Assembly: GCF_024699945.1 (NCBI RefSeq)
Contig: NZ_JAJOMY010000001.1
Location: 124,001-188,000, forward strand
Direction: 5' to 3'
DNA from: Phenylobacterium sp. J426
GTDB taxonomy: Bacteria > Pseudomonadota > Alphaproteobacteria > Caulobacterales > Caulobacteraceae
Length of the DNA stretch: 64,000 bases
Of this stretch, positions 52,258 through 60,849 are shown piece by piece (position 1 is the stretch's first letter; each line of letters opens with the position of its first letter). The notes under the pieces were generated by a model, which was given only the letters and a program-made list of their open reading frames with translations, had not been told where the DNA came from and made no database searches. Made by a program: the position numbers and the translations under genes.

Positions 52258-52944
52258 TCACACCGCCTGGAGCCGCGCCGCCGCGCCGACCGCCGCCTGC
52301 GTCCGGCCCTCCAGGCTCTGCGCCATCAGCGCCCGCACCCGCGCCAGCACCTCGGGCCGCGCGAGCTCCGGTCGGCCCGACTGAAACGGCGGCGCCGGCG
52401 CGTACTCCAGGCCGAGTTGCACGCCTTCGGCGTAATCGTCTCCGGCAAGTTCGGCCAGCAGGGTGAAGGCGAAGTCGAGGCCCGCGGTGACGCCGCCGCC
52501 GGTGATGATGTCCCCGTCACGTTCCACCCGGGCCTCGGAAACGATCGCCCCGAAGGGCGTCAGCAGGTCCCGCCACGCCCAGTGGCACGCCGCACGCCGG
52601 CCGCTGAGCAGACCCGCCGCCGCCAGCACCAGCGAGCCGGTGCACACGCTGGTCAGGTACTTCGCCTGGCCGCCCAGCCGCCTGATCTCGCCCATGAAGT
52701 CCTCATCCAGCATCGCGTCAGTGCAGCCGAAACCGCCGGGGACCAGGAGCACGTCGCAGCGCATGACGCCCTTGAGGTCGGCGAGACCGGTGAACGTCAG
52801 GCCCTCGGCCTCGATGTCCCGCCCGCCCATCGAAGCGACGCTCACCTGGGCGTTGGGCGCGCGGCTCAGCACCTGGTGCGGCCCGGTGAAGTCCAGGTGG
52901 GTGACGCCGGGATAGAGCGCGATCACGATGCTGAGCTTCGACAT
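52258..52944 (-). CDS. DJ-1/PfpI family protein, isonitrile hydratase-like
   Basis: This 228-residue protein starts [20 protein letters not shown]. It has [35 protein letters not shown], the nucleophile elbow [20 protein letters not shown] and the [18 protein letters not shown] end typical of the ThiJ/PfpI isonitrile-hydratase group. The Cys in VCTGS is the likely nucleophile. It is divergent from an AraC-type regulator carrying a related DJ-1 domain, which probably controls it. Substrate is unproven. Confidence 0.82.
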   Translation of the reverse strand: MSKLSIVIALYPGVTHLDFTGPHQVLSRAPNAQVSVASMGGRDIEAEGLTFTGLADLKGVMRCDVLLVPGGFGCTDAMLDEDFMGEIRRLGGQAKYLTSVCTGSLVLAAAGLLSGRRAACHWAWRDLLTPFGAIVSEARVERDGDIITGGGVTAGLDFAFTLLAELAGDDYAEGVQLGLEYAPAPPFQSGRPELARPEVLARVRALMAQSLEGRTQAAVGAAARLQAV

Positions 52945-53029
52945 GGCCTGGCCCTCCAATGGGATTGACGACGCCACGCTAGCTGGCGCAGTTTGCGGCG
53001 GGAATGACAATGTTCCGGCACATCCTGCC

Positions 53030-53964
53030 ATGACCCACCATCTCGCGATCCTCGTGTTCCCGGGCTTCCAGTTGCTGGACGCCGCCGGCCCGATCGCCGC
53101 GTTCGAGATTGCCGAGCGGTTCCGGCCCGGCGCCTACAGCGCCACCGTGCTCGCCCCCGGAGGCGGCGCGATCGAAAGCTCGTCCGGGGTGGCCTTCGCC
53201 GCGGAGCCGCTGGACGCCGGCCCGTACGACACCGTCCTGGTCTCCGGGGGCGACGGCACGCGCGACCTGCACGCTCTGGCGGAAATCGTGGCTTGGCTGA
53301 AGAAGACGCCAACGCCGCGCGTCGCCAGCGTCTGCTCCGGCGCCTATCTGCTGGCCGAGGCGGGACTGCTCGACGGTCGCCGCTGCACCACCCACTGGGG
53401 ACGGACCGACGACTTCAGCCGGCGCTATCCGAAGGTGAAGCTGGACGCCGACCGCATCTTCATCCGCGACGGCCACGTCTGGACCTCTGCCGGCATCACC
53501 GCGGGGATCGACCTTGCGCTCGCCCTGGTCGAAGAGGACCTCGGCGTGGAGGTCGCCCGCCGAACGGCCCAGCAGCTCGTCGTGCACCAGCGCCGACCGG
53601 GGGGCAGTCGCAGTTCTCGGCGCTCATCGATCTCGGCGGCCGCACGGGGCGCTTCGGCGAGCTGATGGACTGGATGCGCGCGAACCTCGCCCGTCCCCTC
53701 ACCGTGGACGAGCTGGCCGAAAAGGCCTGTATGAGCCCTCGCAACTTCGCGCGGGCCTTCGCCGCCGAGACCGGGACCACGCCGGCGAAAGCCGTGGAAC
53801 GGCTGCGCCTCGAAGCCGCCCGCACCGAGGTCGAGGCCGGGCGCGCGCCGATCGACCGCGTGGCGGAATTGGTGGGATTCGGAGATCCGGAGCGGATGCG
53901 CCGAGCCTTCCTGCGCGCCTTCGGCCAGCCGCCCCAGGCGCTCAGGCGCGCGGCGCGGGCCTAG
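53030..53964 (+). CDS. GATase1-like AraC-family regulator (frameshifted)
   Basis: An N-terminal DJ-1/PfpI-like sensor (HLAILVFPGFQLLDAAGPIA, RVASVCSGAYLLAEAGLLDG) is followed, after a single missing G in the run 53599-53604, by the AraC helix-turn-helix pair (LARPLTVDELAEKACMSPRN, RVAELVGFGDPERMRRAFLR). About 311 residues. The N-terminal domain should bind a small ligand, not catalyse. It is divergent from the DJ-1 enzyme at 52258-52944 with 85 bases between, the usual arrangement for regulator and target. Confidence 0.82.
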
Positions 53965-54509
53965 GCCTGCCCCGCGAGCTGCTTGCGCAGGATCTCCAGG
54001 CTCTCGTCCTGGCGCCGGATCATGTCGGCCATCTCACGGTAGCGGAGGGCGTCCATCTTGTCGTGCAGGTGCATGATCTCGAGTTCGGCGCGAAGGTTGA
54101 CGATGTAGTCCTGCTCCGCGGCCCTCCGGTCGCGCTCCGCCGCCCGGTTCTGGCTCATCATGATGATCGGGGCCTGCACCGCCGCCAACGTCGACAGCAT
54201 CAGGTTGAGGAAGATGAACGGGTAAGGGTCGAAGGCGAGGCCATGCCCCCTGCCCCAGGCGTTCCACCCCATCCACACCGCCAGGCAGGCGCCGAAGCCG
54301 ATGATGAAGCCCCACGAGCCGCCGACGCTGGCGACCCGGTCGGCCAGTTTCTGGCCCGGTGTTCGCTCATCCAGCTTCAGTTCCGGATCCGCGGCGCTGG
54401 GCGACTCGGTCGCGATCAGGTCGATCACGCTCCGCTGGATCGGCGTCAGCTTGTCGTACTCGCACCCCAGCAGTTCCTGGGCGAGATGCTCACGGGCTAG
54501 CTCCGACAT
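53961..54509 (-). CDS. DUF1003 membrane protein
   Basis: This 182-residue protein has the DUF1003 core of two membrane helices: SWGFIIGFGACLAVWMGWNA and YPFIFLNLMLSTLAAVQAPI, followed by IIMMSQNRAAERDRRAAEQD and a charged coiled-coil tail (LHDKMDALRYREMADMIRRQ). The role of the family is unknown. Its TAG stop interlocks in a CTAG with that of the AraC gene. Confidence 0.85.
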   Translation of the reverse strand: MSELAREHLAQELLGCEYDKLTPIQRSVIDLIATESPSAADPELKLDERTPGQKLADRVASVGGSWGFIIGFGACLAVWMGWNAWGRGHGLAFDPYPFIFLNLMLSTLAAVQAPIIMMSQNRAAERDRRAAEQDYIVNLRAELEIMHLHDKMDALRYREMADMIRRQDESLEILRKQLAGQA

Positions 54510-54555
54510 GGCTCGACGGTCCTGCGCAACGGTTGCGCCGGAGCATCAGGCGGAC

Positions 54556-55551
54556 TCAGGCTCCGCCGCAAGCGGCGGTTCGCCCTAGGAGGCGGCGGGG
54601 GGCGGAGGCGACGGCCGAGGCCGGCGAGCCCTTCAGCGCCGCCGAGTCCGCGCCGCCCTTGGCCGGGGCGGCCTGGGCCGGCTTGGCCTCCGCTGCGGAG
54701 GCCGCGCCTTCGGCCGAAGCGGCGTGAGGGACCTCCGCCGGCTTCTCCACCACCACCACATTGGTCAGGCGGTACTCGATGGGAGCCTCGGGCAATCCGG
54801 ACGTCAGCACGGCGGGCTGCAGCGGAGCCTGGGCGGCCGCCTGCATCACGCCTCGCGGATTGAACTTGTAGAAGACGTGCATCCCCACCTGGGCCACGCG
54901 GCGCATCTGGGGCCCCCAGGCCGGGGCCACCGCGGTCGTGTGGAAGTGGGTCGCCGAGCCGACGTCGGCGACGGCGGCGCCGGCCAGCACGCGGCTGGCC
55001 ACCTTGCGGGCGCGCTGCCAGGCGCTGGTCTCGTGACCGCCGCGCATCGAGCCGTCGCAGGCGAAGCTGAACTGGCATCCGGTGCGCCGGCCCGAGCCCT
55101 GGAACACCACGCCGCAGACCGTCTTCGGGAAGGCCGGGTGCTTCACGCGGTTCATCACCACCTGGGCGACGGCGAACTGCCCTTGCGGGCTCTCGCCGCG
55201 GGCTTCGTAGTAGACCGCCTGCGTCAGGCACTCGAGATCCCGCTGGGCGGAAACCTTTCGGTCGCCCTGCTGGTTCTCCAGACGCTCGGTGAGCTGGGCG
55301 AGCTGCCGCGCCTGCGCGCTTCCGCTCGGCTGCTGGGCCAGGCGCAGGACGTTGGCGTCCTGCAGCATCGCGTCCGAATAGCCGCCGGCGGCGGCCATTG
55401 CGATGCGTTCGACGCGGCTGTGGTCGGCGGCGTGCTGGGCCATGCCTCCCGCCAGATAGGCTGCGCCAAGGCTCAGGCCCACGCCTGAGCCGATCAAAGC
55501 GGCGCTCATCAGCATGCGCCAGTCGGCGCGTGCCTGCGTTCCAAAATTCAA
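54556..55551 (-). CDS. SleB-type cell wall hydrolase, membrane-anchored
   Basis: This 331-residue protein has one N-terminal membrane segment (ALIGSGVGLSLGAAYLAGG) and a SleB domain (CLTQAVYYEARGESPQGQFA, VVMNRVKHPAFPKTVCGVVF, CQFSFACDGSMRGG, VGSATHFHTTAVAP). It probably cuts peptidoglycan glycan strands in the periplasm. The last residues read oddly (PRRLLGRTAACGGA). Removing one G from the run 54597-54602 would end the protein at ASAPAAS with a stop at 54585, so the tail is probably an artefact. A paralogue is at 40694-41851. Confidence 0.82.
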   Translation of the reverse strand: MNFGTQARADWRMLMSAALIGSGVGLSLGAAYLAGGMAQHAADHSRVERIAMAAAGGYSDAMLQDANVLRLAQQPSGSAQARQLAQLTERLENQQGDRKVSAQRDLECLTQAVYYEARGESPQGQFAVAQVVMNRVKHPAFPKTVCGVVFQGSGRRTGCQFSFACDGSMRGGHETSAWQRARKVASRVLAGAAVADVGSATHFHTTAVAPAWGPQMRRVAQVGMHVFYKFNPRGVMQAAAQAPLQPAVLTSGLPEAPIEYRLTNVVVVEKPAEVPHAASAEGAASAAEAKPAQAAPAKGGADSAALKGSPASAVASAPRRLLGRTAACGGA

Positions 55552-55982
55552 GACTCTCGGTTCCCTGACCGCGAGGGCGACAACACGCCCCCCGACAATT
55601 GTCGCCGCGGTCGCTCCTGCTCTTGCTGGCAGCGTCCGCCGGCTGGCCTCGCCCCGGATCCGTAAGTGGGGCAGGCGACGGCAAATGGTGAAGGATGTAT
55701 GAATGAACTCGCCAGCCCTGGCAAGTCATTTTTGCAGCGCAGCATAGGACTTGGGGCCGCGCCCATGGGTGTTCCGCTCCGATACATTCCGATTTCTGAG
55801 CGGCAATCGCCGGGCCATTTACCACGACTTCCGAAAATCAGTTATCGCAGGAACAAGGACTTCGGCGGGCAATTTTGCGTCCTGTTGGCCTCGCGCGTTT
55901 ACCTTGTTCCCGAGGCGGACCTTGAGCGGAACTGAACCTGGCGCGCGGTGTTTCCGCATCGCAAACCAAGGAGGCTTCGCCC
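55552..55982. other. Intergenic region, no gene seen
   Basis: This 431-base region has no convincing gene, ribosome site or RNA structure. A perfect GACAATTGTC palindrome lies at 55594-55603, near the start of the divergent SleB gene, and could be an operator, but 10 bases is too short to assign. Confidence 0.4.
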
Positions 55983-56165
55983 ATGACCAAGACGCTTCTG
56001 CTCGCGGCCGCCGCGGGCATGGCCCTCACCCTTTCGGCCTGCGGGCACAACACCGAGCAGAAGGCCGCCACGGGCGCGGTCGCGGGCGCCGTGGTCGGCG
56101 GCCCGGTGGGCGCAGCGGCCGGCGCGGCCGTGGGCACGGCGGTCAGCAAGGCCGACGACAAGTAA
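55983..56165 (+). CDS. Glycine-zipper lipoprotein
   Basis: This 60-residue protein has a lipoprotein signal MTKTLLLAAAAGMALTLSAC with the lipidated Cys in LSAC. It then has a glycine-zipper hydrophobic helix (TGAVAGAVVGGPVGAAAGAA) and a short charged tail. It resembles small outer-membrane or periplasmic lipoproteins of the Rcs/SmpA-helix type, of unknown role. The ATG follows AAGGAGG. Confidence 0.7.
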   Translation: MTKTLLLAAAAGMALTLSACGHNTEQKAATGAVAGAVVGGPVGAAAGAAVGTAVSKADDK

Positions 56166-56282
56166 GCCGCGCGCCGGCGGCGGGCCTCTCCGCCGCCGGC
56201 CGTGCGTGAGCCATCGGACTCCCCGGCGGACTTCCCGCCGCGGCGTGCTAATCTACGCCGTAAATGAACCGGGAGGGCTCCG

Positions 56283-57185
56283 ATGATCCGCACCATCATG
56301 GCCATGGCGGCCGCGCTTGCGCTGGCCGGGGCGGCTCACGCCGCGCCGCAGGACAGGTTCGCCGCCAACGGCGACGTGAAGATCCACTACGCCGTCGAAG
56401 GCCGGGGCCCGCTCGTGGTGCTGCTGCACGGCTTCCCCGACTATTGGGGCACCTGGAAGCCGCTGATGGCCGAGCTGAACAGGGCCGGCTATCGCACCGC
56501 CGCCCTTGACCTGCGCGGCTACAACCTCTCGGACAAGCCCCAGGGCGAGGCGGCCTACGCCATGCCCAATCTGATCGGCGACGTGGCCGCGGTCATCGCC
56601 GCCGAGGGCCAGAAGAGCGCCGTCGTGGTCGGCCACGACTGGGGCGCCGCCATCGCCTGGCAGGTGGCGATGAACCGTCCCGACCTGGTGAACCGCCTGG
56701 TGATCATGAGCGTGCCTCACCCGGCAGGGTTCGCCCGCGAGATGGCGTCCAACAAGGCTCAGCAGGAAAACAGCCAGTACGCCCGCAACTTCCAGCAACC
56801 GGGCTTCGAGAAGAACCTCACGGCCGAGGGGCTCGCCAACTGGGTCAAGGATCCGGCCGAGAAGCCGGCCTACGTCGAGGCGTTCAGGCGGTCAGACTTC
56901 ACGGCCATGCTGAACTACTACCGGGCCAACTATCCGCGCGGCGCGGGTGAGGCGACCGCTCCTCCGGCGGGTATGGCCGCCAGCAACCGGGTGAAGGTCC
57001 CGACCCTGGTGATCCACGGCATGAAGGACACGGCCCTGAACGCAGCCGGTCACTCGGGCACCTGGGACCATGTCGACGCGGACACCACCATCGTGATGTT
57101 CCCTGACGCCGCCCACTTCGTGCAGCACGACGCCAGGGACCAGGTGAACCGCACGGTGCGCGACTGGCTGGCCGCGCGCCGCTAG
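56283..57185 (+). CDS. Exported alpha/beta hydrolase, epoxide-hydrolase-like
   Basis: This 300-residue protein starts with a signal peptide (MIRTIMAMAAALALAGAAHA). It has the epoxide-hydrolase pattern HGFPDYWGTWKPLMAELNRA, LRGYNLSDKP, the nucleophile elbow VVGHDWGAAIAWQVAMNRPD (aspartate nucleophile) and a C-terminal MFPDAAHFVQHDARDQVN with the catalytic histidine. The aspartate in GHDWG favours an epoxide hydrolase or haloalkane dehalogenase-type activity over an esterase. Substrate is unknown. Confidence 0.87.
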   Translation: MIRTIMAMAAALALAGAAHAAPQDRFAANGDVKIHYAVEGRGPLVVLLHGFPDYWGTWKPLMAELNRAGYRTAALDLRGYNLSDKPQGEAAYAMPNLIGDVAAVIAAEGQKSAVVVGHDWGAAIAWQVAMNRPDLVNRLVIMSVPHPAGFAREMASNKAQQENSQYARNFQQPGFEKNLTAEGLANWVKDPAEKPAYVEAFRRSDFTAMLNYYRANYPRGAGEATAPPAGMAASNRVKVPTLVIHGMKDTALNAAGHSGTWDHVDADTTIVMFPDAAHFVQHDARDQVNRTVRDWLAARR

Positions 57186-57189
57186 GCGA

Positions 57190-57858
57190 TCAGTACTTCA
57201 CGCAGAGCAGGTCGCGGAGCACCGTCGAGCGCCCGATGATCCGGCCGTCCGGCGCGATGGCGCGGTTCGCGCGCTCGCTGGAGTCGTACCAGACGGACGG
57301 GCCCAGGCCCTGCCGGCGGCAGAAGGTGTCGGCGCCGGTCTTGCCGGCCGCCACGTCCACGCCGCGGACCTGGGGCCGAGCGAAGAACACGGTCTTGACC
57401 CCGTCCACGCCACGGCTGTCCCCGCCGGGAGGGCCCCAGCCGCCGTGGCCGCCGCCCGGCGGCGGGAAGGGGCCGGGACCAGGGCCAGGGCCCGGCGGCC
57501 GCTGCCAGCCGGCCGGCTCCAGGGACGAGATCTGCGCCATGAGGCCGTACTGCGTCAGGTCGGGCACGTCCCCGCGGATCTCCTGGCAGCGGCCACGGAA
57601 GTCGTCGTGCTCGCAGACCCGCCAGGTCCCCGAGAACCGCGCGCTCTGCGCCCGGTCGTTGAACCGCCAGTCGCCGAGATCCGACGTGGAGCCGGTGATG
57701 GTCACCGACCGGCCCTGGTAGTTCGGCAGCTCGTACAGGGTGGCCGAGCCGCTCCCGCGACCCAGGTTGTTCTGCGCGGCGGCCTCGCCCGCGCAGGCGA
57801 GCGCCGCGATCGCGCCGGCCACCAGGGCCGCTCTTTTCGGGTCCAGTCTCTTGGTCAT
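57190..57858 (-). CDS. Exported beta/gamma-crystallin-domain protein
   Basis: This 222-residue protein has a signal peptide (VAGAIAALACAGEAAA) and one beta/gamma-crystallin domain with two Greek-key motifs: TLYELPNYQGRSVTITGSTS and WRVCEHDDFRGRCQEIRGDV. A long Gly/Pro linker follows, then a C-terminal 80-residue domain (VKTVFFARPQVRGVDVAAGK; FCRRQGLGPSVWYDSSERAN) with paired cysteines. Calcium binding is likely for such domains. It may be a secreted structural or protective protein. Confidence 0.82.
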   Translation of the reverse strand: MTKRLDPKRAALVAGAIAALACAGEAAAQNNLGRGSGSATLYELPNYQGRSVTITGSTSDLGDWRFNDRAQSARFSGTWRVCEHDDFRGRCQEIRGDVPDLTQYGLMAQISSLEPAGWQRPPGPGPGPGPFPPPGGGHGGWGPPGGDSRGVDGVKTVFFARPQVRGVDVAAGKTGADTFCRRQGLGPSVWYDSSERANRAIAPDGRIIGRSTVLRDLLCVKY

Positions 57859-58071
57859 GTCAGCCTCCTTAGCCGTTGCCCGCAGGAAAGCTTGGCCGCG
57901 CTGAACGGCGCCTGAAGCTCGCGCTTCATCCGCCGTTCATTTCCAAATGGGAAGCAATCTTCCGCTCGATCGCGCCTTTGTCTACGCGACGTAAGAACTA
58001 TCTTGATCTGCGAAACGGCGGCGCGCCTTCAATCCTCGCGCCGCCCAGCGATAGAGTTCGGGAGAGATGAG

Positions 58072-58774
58072 ATGATCGAACGCAGGCCTTTCGCCGACCT
58101 CGGCGGCGCCGACCACGGCTGGCTCAAGGCGCGCCACCACTTCTCGTTCGCCAACTACTACGACCCGAAGAAGATGGGCTGGGGCCCGATCCGGGTCTGG
58201 AACGACGACGAGATCGCGCCGCAGTCCGGCTTCCCGCCGCATCCCCATGCCGACATGGAGATCATCACCTACGTCCGTCAGGGCGCGATCACCCACCAGG
58301 ACAGCCTGGGCAACAAGGGCCGCACCGAGGCCGGCGACGTCCAGGTGATGAGCGCAGGCTCGGGCATTCGGCACGCCGAGTACAACCTCGAGGACGATGT
58401 GACGAAGATCTTCCAGATCTGGATCATGCCCAAGACCGAGGGCGGTCCGCCCGCGTGGGGGCGCCAAGCCCTTCCCGAAGGGCGACCGGGCCGGAAAGTT
58501 CGTCACCTTGGCCAGCGGCCTGCCGGATGACGGCGACGCCCTGCCGATCCGCACCGACGCCCGAGTCGCGGGCGCGACGCTGAAGGCCGGCGAGACGACC
58601 GAATACGCCCTAGGCCAAGGCCGGCACGTCTATCTGGTGCCGGCGGCGGGTTCGGTGGAGGTCAACGGCGTCCGTCTCGACGCCCGCGACGGCGCCGCGA
58701 TCCGCGACGAAGCCGTGCTGACGGTGAAGGCGCTCGAAGACGCGGAAGTCGTCCTGGTCGACGCGGCGGCTTAG
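58072..58774 (+). CDS. Pirin family protein (frameshifted)
   Basis: Bicupin protein of about 233 residues after removing one G from the run 58457-58461. The first cupin holds the metal site FPPHPHADMEIITYV and GSGIRHAEYNLED, the second is the plain C-terminal barrel (VYLVPAAGSVEVNGVRLDAR). Pirins bind iron, and some act as quercetin-degrading dioxygenases. The role here is unassigned. Start ATG 58072 gives MIERRPFADLGGADHGWLKA, the family N-terminus. Confidence 0.82.
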
Positions 58775-58821
58775 AAACCTCCTCCTTCGCGACAGCGATG
58801 GCGGGAGGCTCAGAAAAGGTC

Positions 58822-58855
58822 AGGGCCCGCGGCGTCTCCGCCGCGGGCCCTTTCC
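58822..58855. terminator. Strong bidirectional terminator
   Basis: AGGGCCCGCGGCG (58822-58834) and CGCCGCGGGCCCT (58839-58851) form a perfect 13-bp stem with a four-base loop. It lies between the convergent pirin and urcA-like genes, with TTTCC on one side and AAAAGG on the other, so it can end transcripts from both. Confidence 0.85.
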
Positions 58856-58881
58856 GCACATCCGCTCAGGTAAGGGAGAGC

Positions 58882-59206
58882 TTAGCGGGCGGCGTAGTGG
58901 TGCGTCAGGGCGGCCTGCTGGGCCCGGCGGACCCCATCGGCCTTGTGGTTCAGCTCGGCGCGGACGCCCGCCTGGCAGGCCGCGCGATCCGTGTTGGCCT
59001 TGCGGTTGAGGCAGTAGCGGAAGGCGGGCGCCGTCGATGCGCTGCTTCAGGACCGCGTTGCCCTGGTGCGTCAGCAGGTTCAGGTCGTTCACGGCGACCG
59101 CGGCCGGCGCGGCCTGGGCGGTGGTGGACAGGGCGGCCATCGGCAGGGCGGCGAGCGCCAGGGTGGCGAGGCCGGCGAGGCGGCTGGTGAAGCTGGTCTT
59201 TTGCAT
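58882..59206 (-). CDS. UrcA family protein (frameshifted)
   Basis: About 107 residues after correcting one extra base near 59021. There is a signal peptide (MQKTSFTSRLAGLATLALAA) and then the UrcA pattern: VAVNDLNLLTHQGNAVLKQR, YCLNRKANTDRAACQAGVRA and a His/Tyr end. These small exported proteins are common in Caulobacteraceae and sphingomonads. The two cysteines probably form one disulphide. Function is unknown. Confidence 0.72.
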
Positions 59207-59461
59207 GTTCGATCCCTCTTGCGGTGTGCGGCGGGCGTTGCGTCCGTCGACAGGGATACGAATACTTCCAGACAGCCGTCATTTCCCGTGAATACGAGGT
59301 AATGACGTGGATTTAAGAATATTACAGAGACTTAATACTTGAACATCCCGTAATGATTGCCGCGTCCCTCTCCAGTCAGCCACGTCGCGAAGGCCGCTGC
59401 CGCCGCATCGGCGGCTGCCTGACACGAGGCGTCCTGCCCCGTCGACACCGATCGGCGTGGT

Positions 59462-59493
59462 GAACGTCAGCTTCGGGTCGGGAGCTGACATTC
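59462..59493. repeat. REP-like imperfect palindrome, copy A
   Basis: A 32-base hairpin: left arm GAACGTCAGCT, a central CGGGTCGG loop, right arm AGCTGACATTC (one mismatch). Two further copies with the same GTC-N-GC / CGGGTCGG / AGC-N-GAC layout lie within 3 kb. Confidence 0.65.
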
Positions 59494-59514
59494 ACTCCAA
59501 GCTCAGAAGCGGGC

Positions 59515-59910
59515 CTACGGAACCGCAGTCCCCGCGCATTCTCGCTCGAATGCTAGCTTGGTGGCGTCGAAGTTCTCGGCTGTGCAATTGAGAAACTCTA
59601 TCGCCTGCCGCCAGCCTTCCCGCCGGGCGACCAGTTGGTCATCATGGGCTTGCCACTCGAACGCTTGGAGCACCTCGTGAACTGCGCGCTGCTGATGGTC
59701 GGGTAGCAACGGATCGTCGGTCTGCGCACCGGGAAGGTAGTTGTTGCAGCACCAGTATGACATTTCCTCCGTGGTGATTTTCCCCTCACCCCAATCGCGC
59801 ATCAGCTTCAGGAGCCGTTGCTTCGGCACGTAGCTGAGATTTTCGCTAGTTATCATTGCGCGAACGATGACCTGCCAGACGAACGTCTGCAACGGGTCGG
59901 GAGCGGACAT
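59515..59910 (-). CDS. Hypothetical protein, start inside a repeat
   Basis: It encodes up to 131 residues. From about residue 19 it reads MITSENLSYVPKQRLLKLMR, then WGEGKITTEEMSYWCCNNYL and VHEVLQAFEWQAHDDQLVAR, a helical cytosolic protein I do not recognise. The first ten residues (MSAPDPLQTF) come from repeat copy B, so the true start may instead be the ATG at 59856. Codon usage is less GC-biased than the neighbours, consistent with recent acquisition. Confidence 0.5.
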   Translation of the reverse strand: MSAPDPLQTFVWQVIVRAMITSENLSYVPKQRLLKLMRDWGEGKITTEEMSYWCCNNYLPGAQTDDPLLPDHQQRAVHEVLQAFEWQAHDDQLVARREGWRQAIEFLNCTAENFDATKLAFERECAGTAVP

Positions 59911-59911
59911 C
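59881..59911. repeat. REP-like imperfect palindrome, copy B
   Basis: Same layout as copy A: GAACGTCTGC, CGGGTCGG, then AGCGGACAT. It supplies the apparent ATG of the minus-strand gene ending at 59515. A partial fourth copy (GGGAGCGGACGTTC) follows near 59930. Confidence 0.65.
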
Positions 59912-60155
59912 AGTGGAGCGCCGGGGAGCGGACGTTCGTGTCTGCCGCACCGATGCAGGCGCTCTAACGGTCTAACCTTCTCAGGGCCCCTGGCGCGAAG
60001 GTCGGCATGCTCCTTGACGGCGAGAGCCCGTTCAGCGTCAGCGACGGGACGAGAAGGTGGGCGCTCCGTCCCATCTATGCGACGGTAAGCGTGACGCGGC
60101 GGATCAGCCTCCGCTTGGATGGAAAGACGAGGCGGCGCGAGGGCCGGGAGGTCGA

Positions 60156-60824
60156 ATGCGGGGCAGCTTCTGGGTCTTTGTCGGGCTTGCGGCGACGCTT
60201 CTCTGCCTACCAAGACCTGCGCAGGCGCAACTGCGGCGGGACTGGTCGAACGTGCCTACGACGGCGGACTTCGAGGCGGCCCTGCCGAGCGCGGGATTCG
60301 ATGACCGCCCCACGGCGCACGCCATCTGCAATGGGGACACCGCAGGCGCGCTTGCCGGTTGCGTCATCATAGATGAGGAGCCGTCCGGCCAAGGCGTGGG
60401 AGAGGCCCTAATCCGAATGGCGCCGTCATTCCGGCTAAAGCCGGCGAGTGCTTCCTGTGTCACCCGTTTCCCACGGACCTTGATCCATTCGATGTGGTCG
60501 GACAGAGCGCCGGACCTGGTGCTGAAGCGCGCGCCGACGATTGAGGATGTCCGCAAGTTCTACCCACGGTCCGGCGCCGGGCCGACGGCACAAGGCTTCG
60601 CGATGGCGCGCTGCATCGTAGCGGCTTCCGGCAAGGTTGATGAATGCCGCGTGATCTATGAAGAGCCGAAGGAGGCCGGGTTCGGCGCAGTCGCCCTGAA
60701 GGTCGCCAAGAAGCACACGTTCGACAAACCGCAGTCATACGACCCCGCCAACCCGCCGACCTTCACTATGCCGATCAACATCGTCGCCAACCCAGACGCC
60801 GCGCGCCGATGCGGGGTCTGGTGA
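60156..60824 (+). CDS. Exported protein with TonB-C-like ends
   Basis: This 222-residue protein has a signal peptide (MRGSFWVFVGLAATLLCLPR, cut near AQAQ). Two halves of similar layout follow (AHAICNGDTAGALAGCVIID; AMARCIVAASGKVDECRVIY), each with a Cys pair and ending in an Ala/Lys helix and a hydrophobic strand. The pattern resembles TonB C-terminal-type repeats in periplasmic proteins that lack the N-terminal TonB anchor. No function can be assigned. Its stop lies six bases before the IS-split repeat. Confidence 0.6.
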   Translation: MRGSFWVFVGLAATLLCLPRPAQAQLRRDWSNVPTTADFEAALPSAGFDDRPTAHAICNGDTAGALAGCVIIDEEPSGQGVGEALIRMAPSFRLKPASASCVTRFPRTLIHSMWSDRAPDLVLKRAPTIEDVRKFYPRSGAGPTAQGFAMARCIVAASGKVDECRVIYEEPKEAGFGAVALKVAKKHTFDKPQSYDPANPPTFTMPINIVANPDAARRCGVW

Positions 60825-60830
60825 TGCGGC

Positions 60831-60849
60831 GGATGTCCGCAACGGGTCG
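60831..60849. repeat. Left half of IS-split repeat copy C
   Basis: GATGTCCGC then AACGGGTCG matches the left arm and core of repeats A and B. The remainder is found beyond the insertion sequence at 62413-62430. Joining the two restores a full copy. Confidence 0.7.

Noticed and set aside
55666..55935. Open frame of 89 codons in the gap before the glycine-zipper lipoprotein
   Set aside because: No ribosome site, no recognisable domain, and composition unlike the surrounding genes.
59279..59491. Open frame on the minus strand starting MSAPDP
   Set aside because: Its start is part of repeat copy A and the rest shows no protein features.
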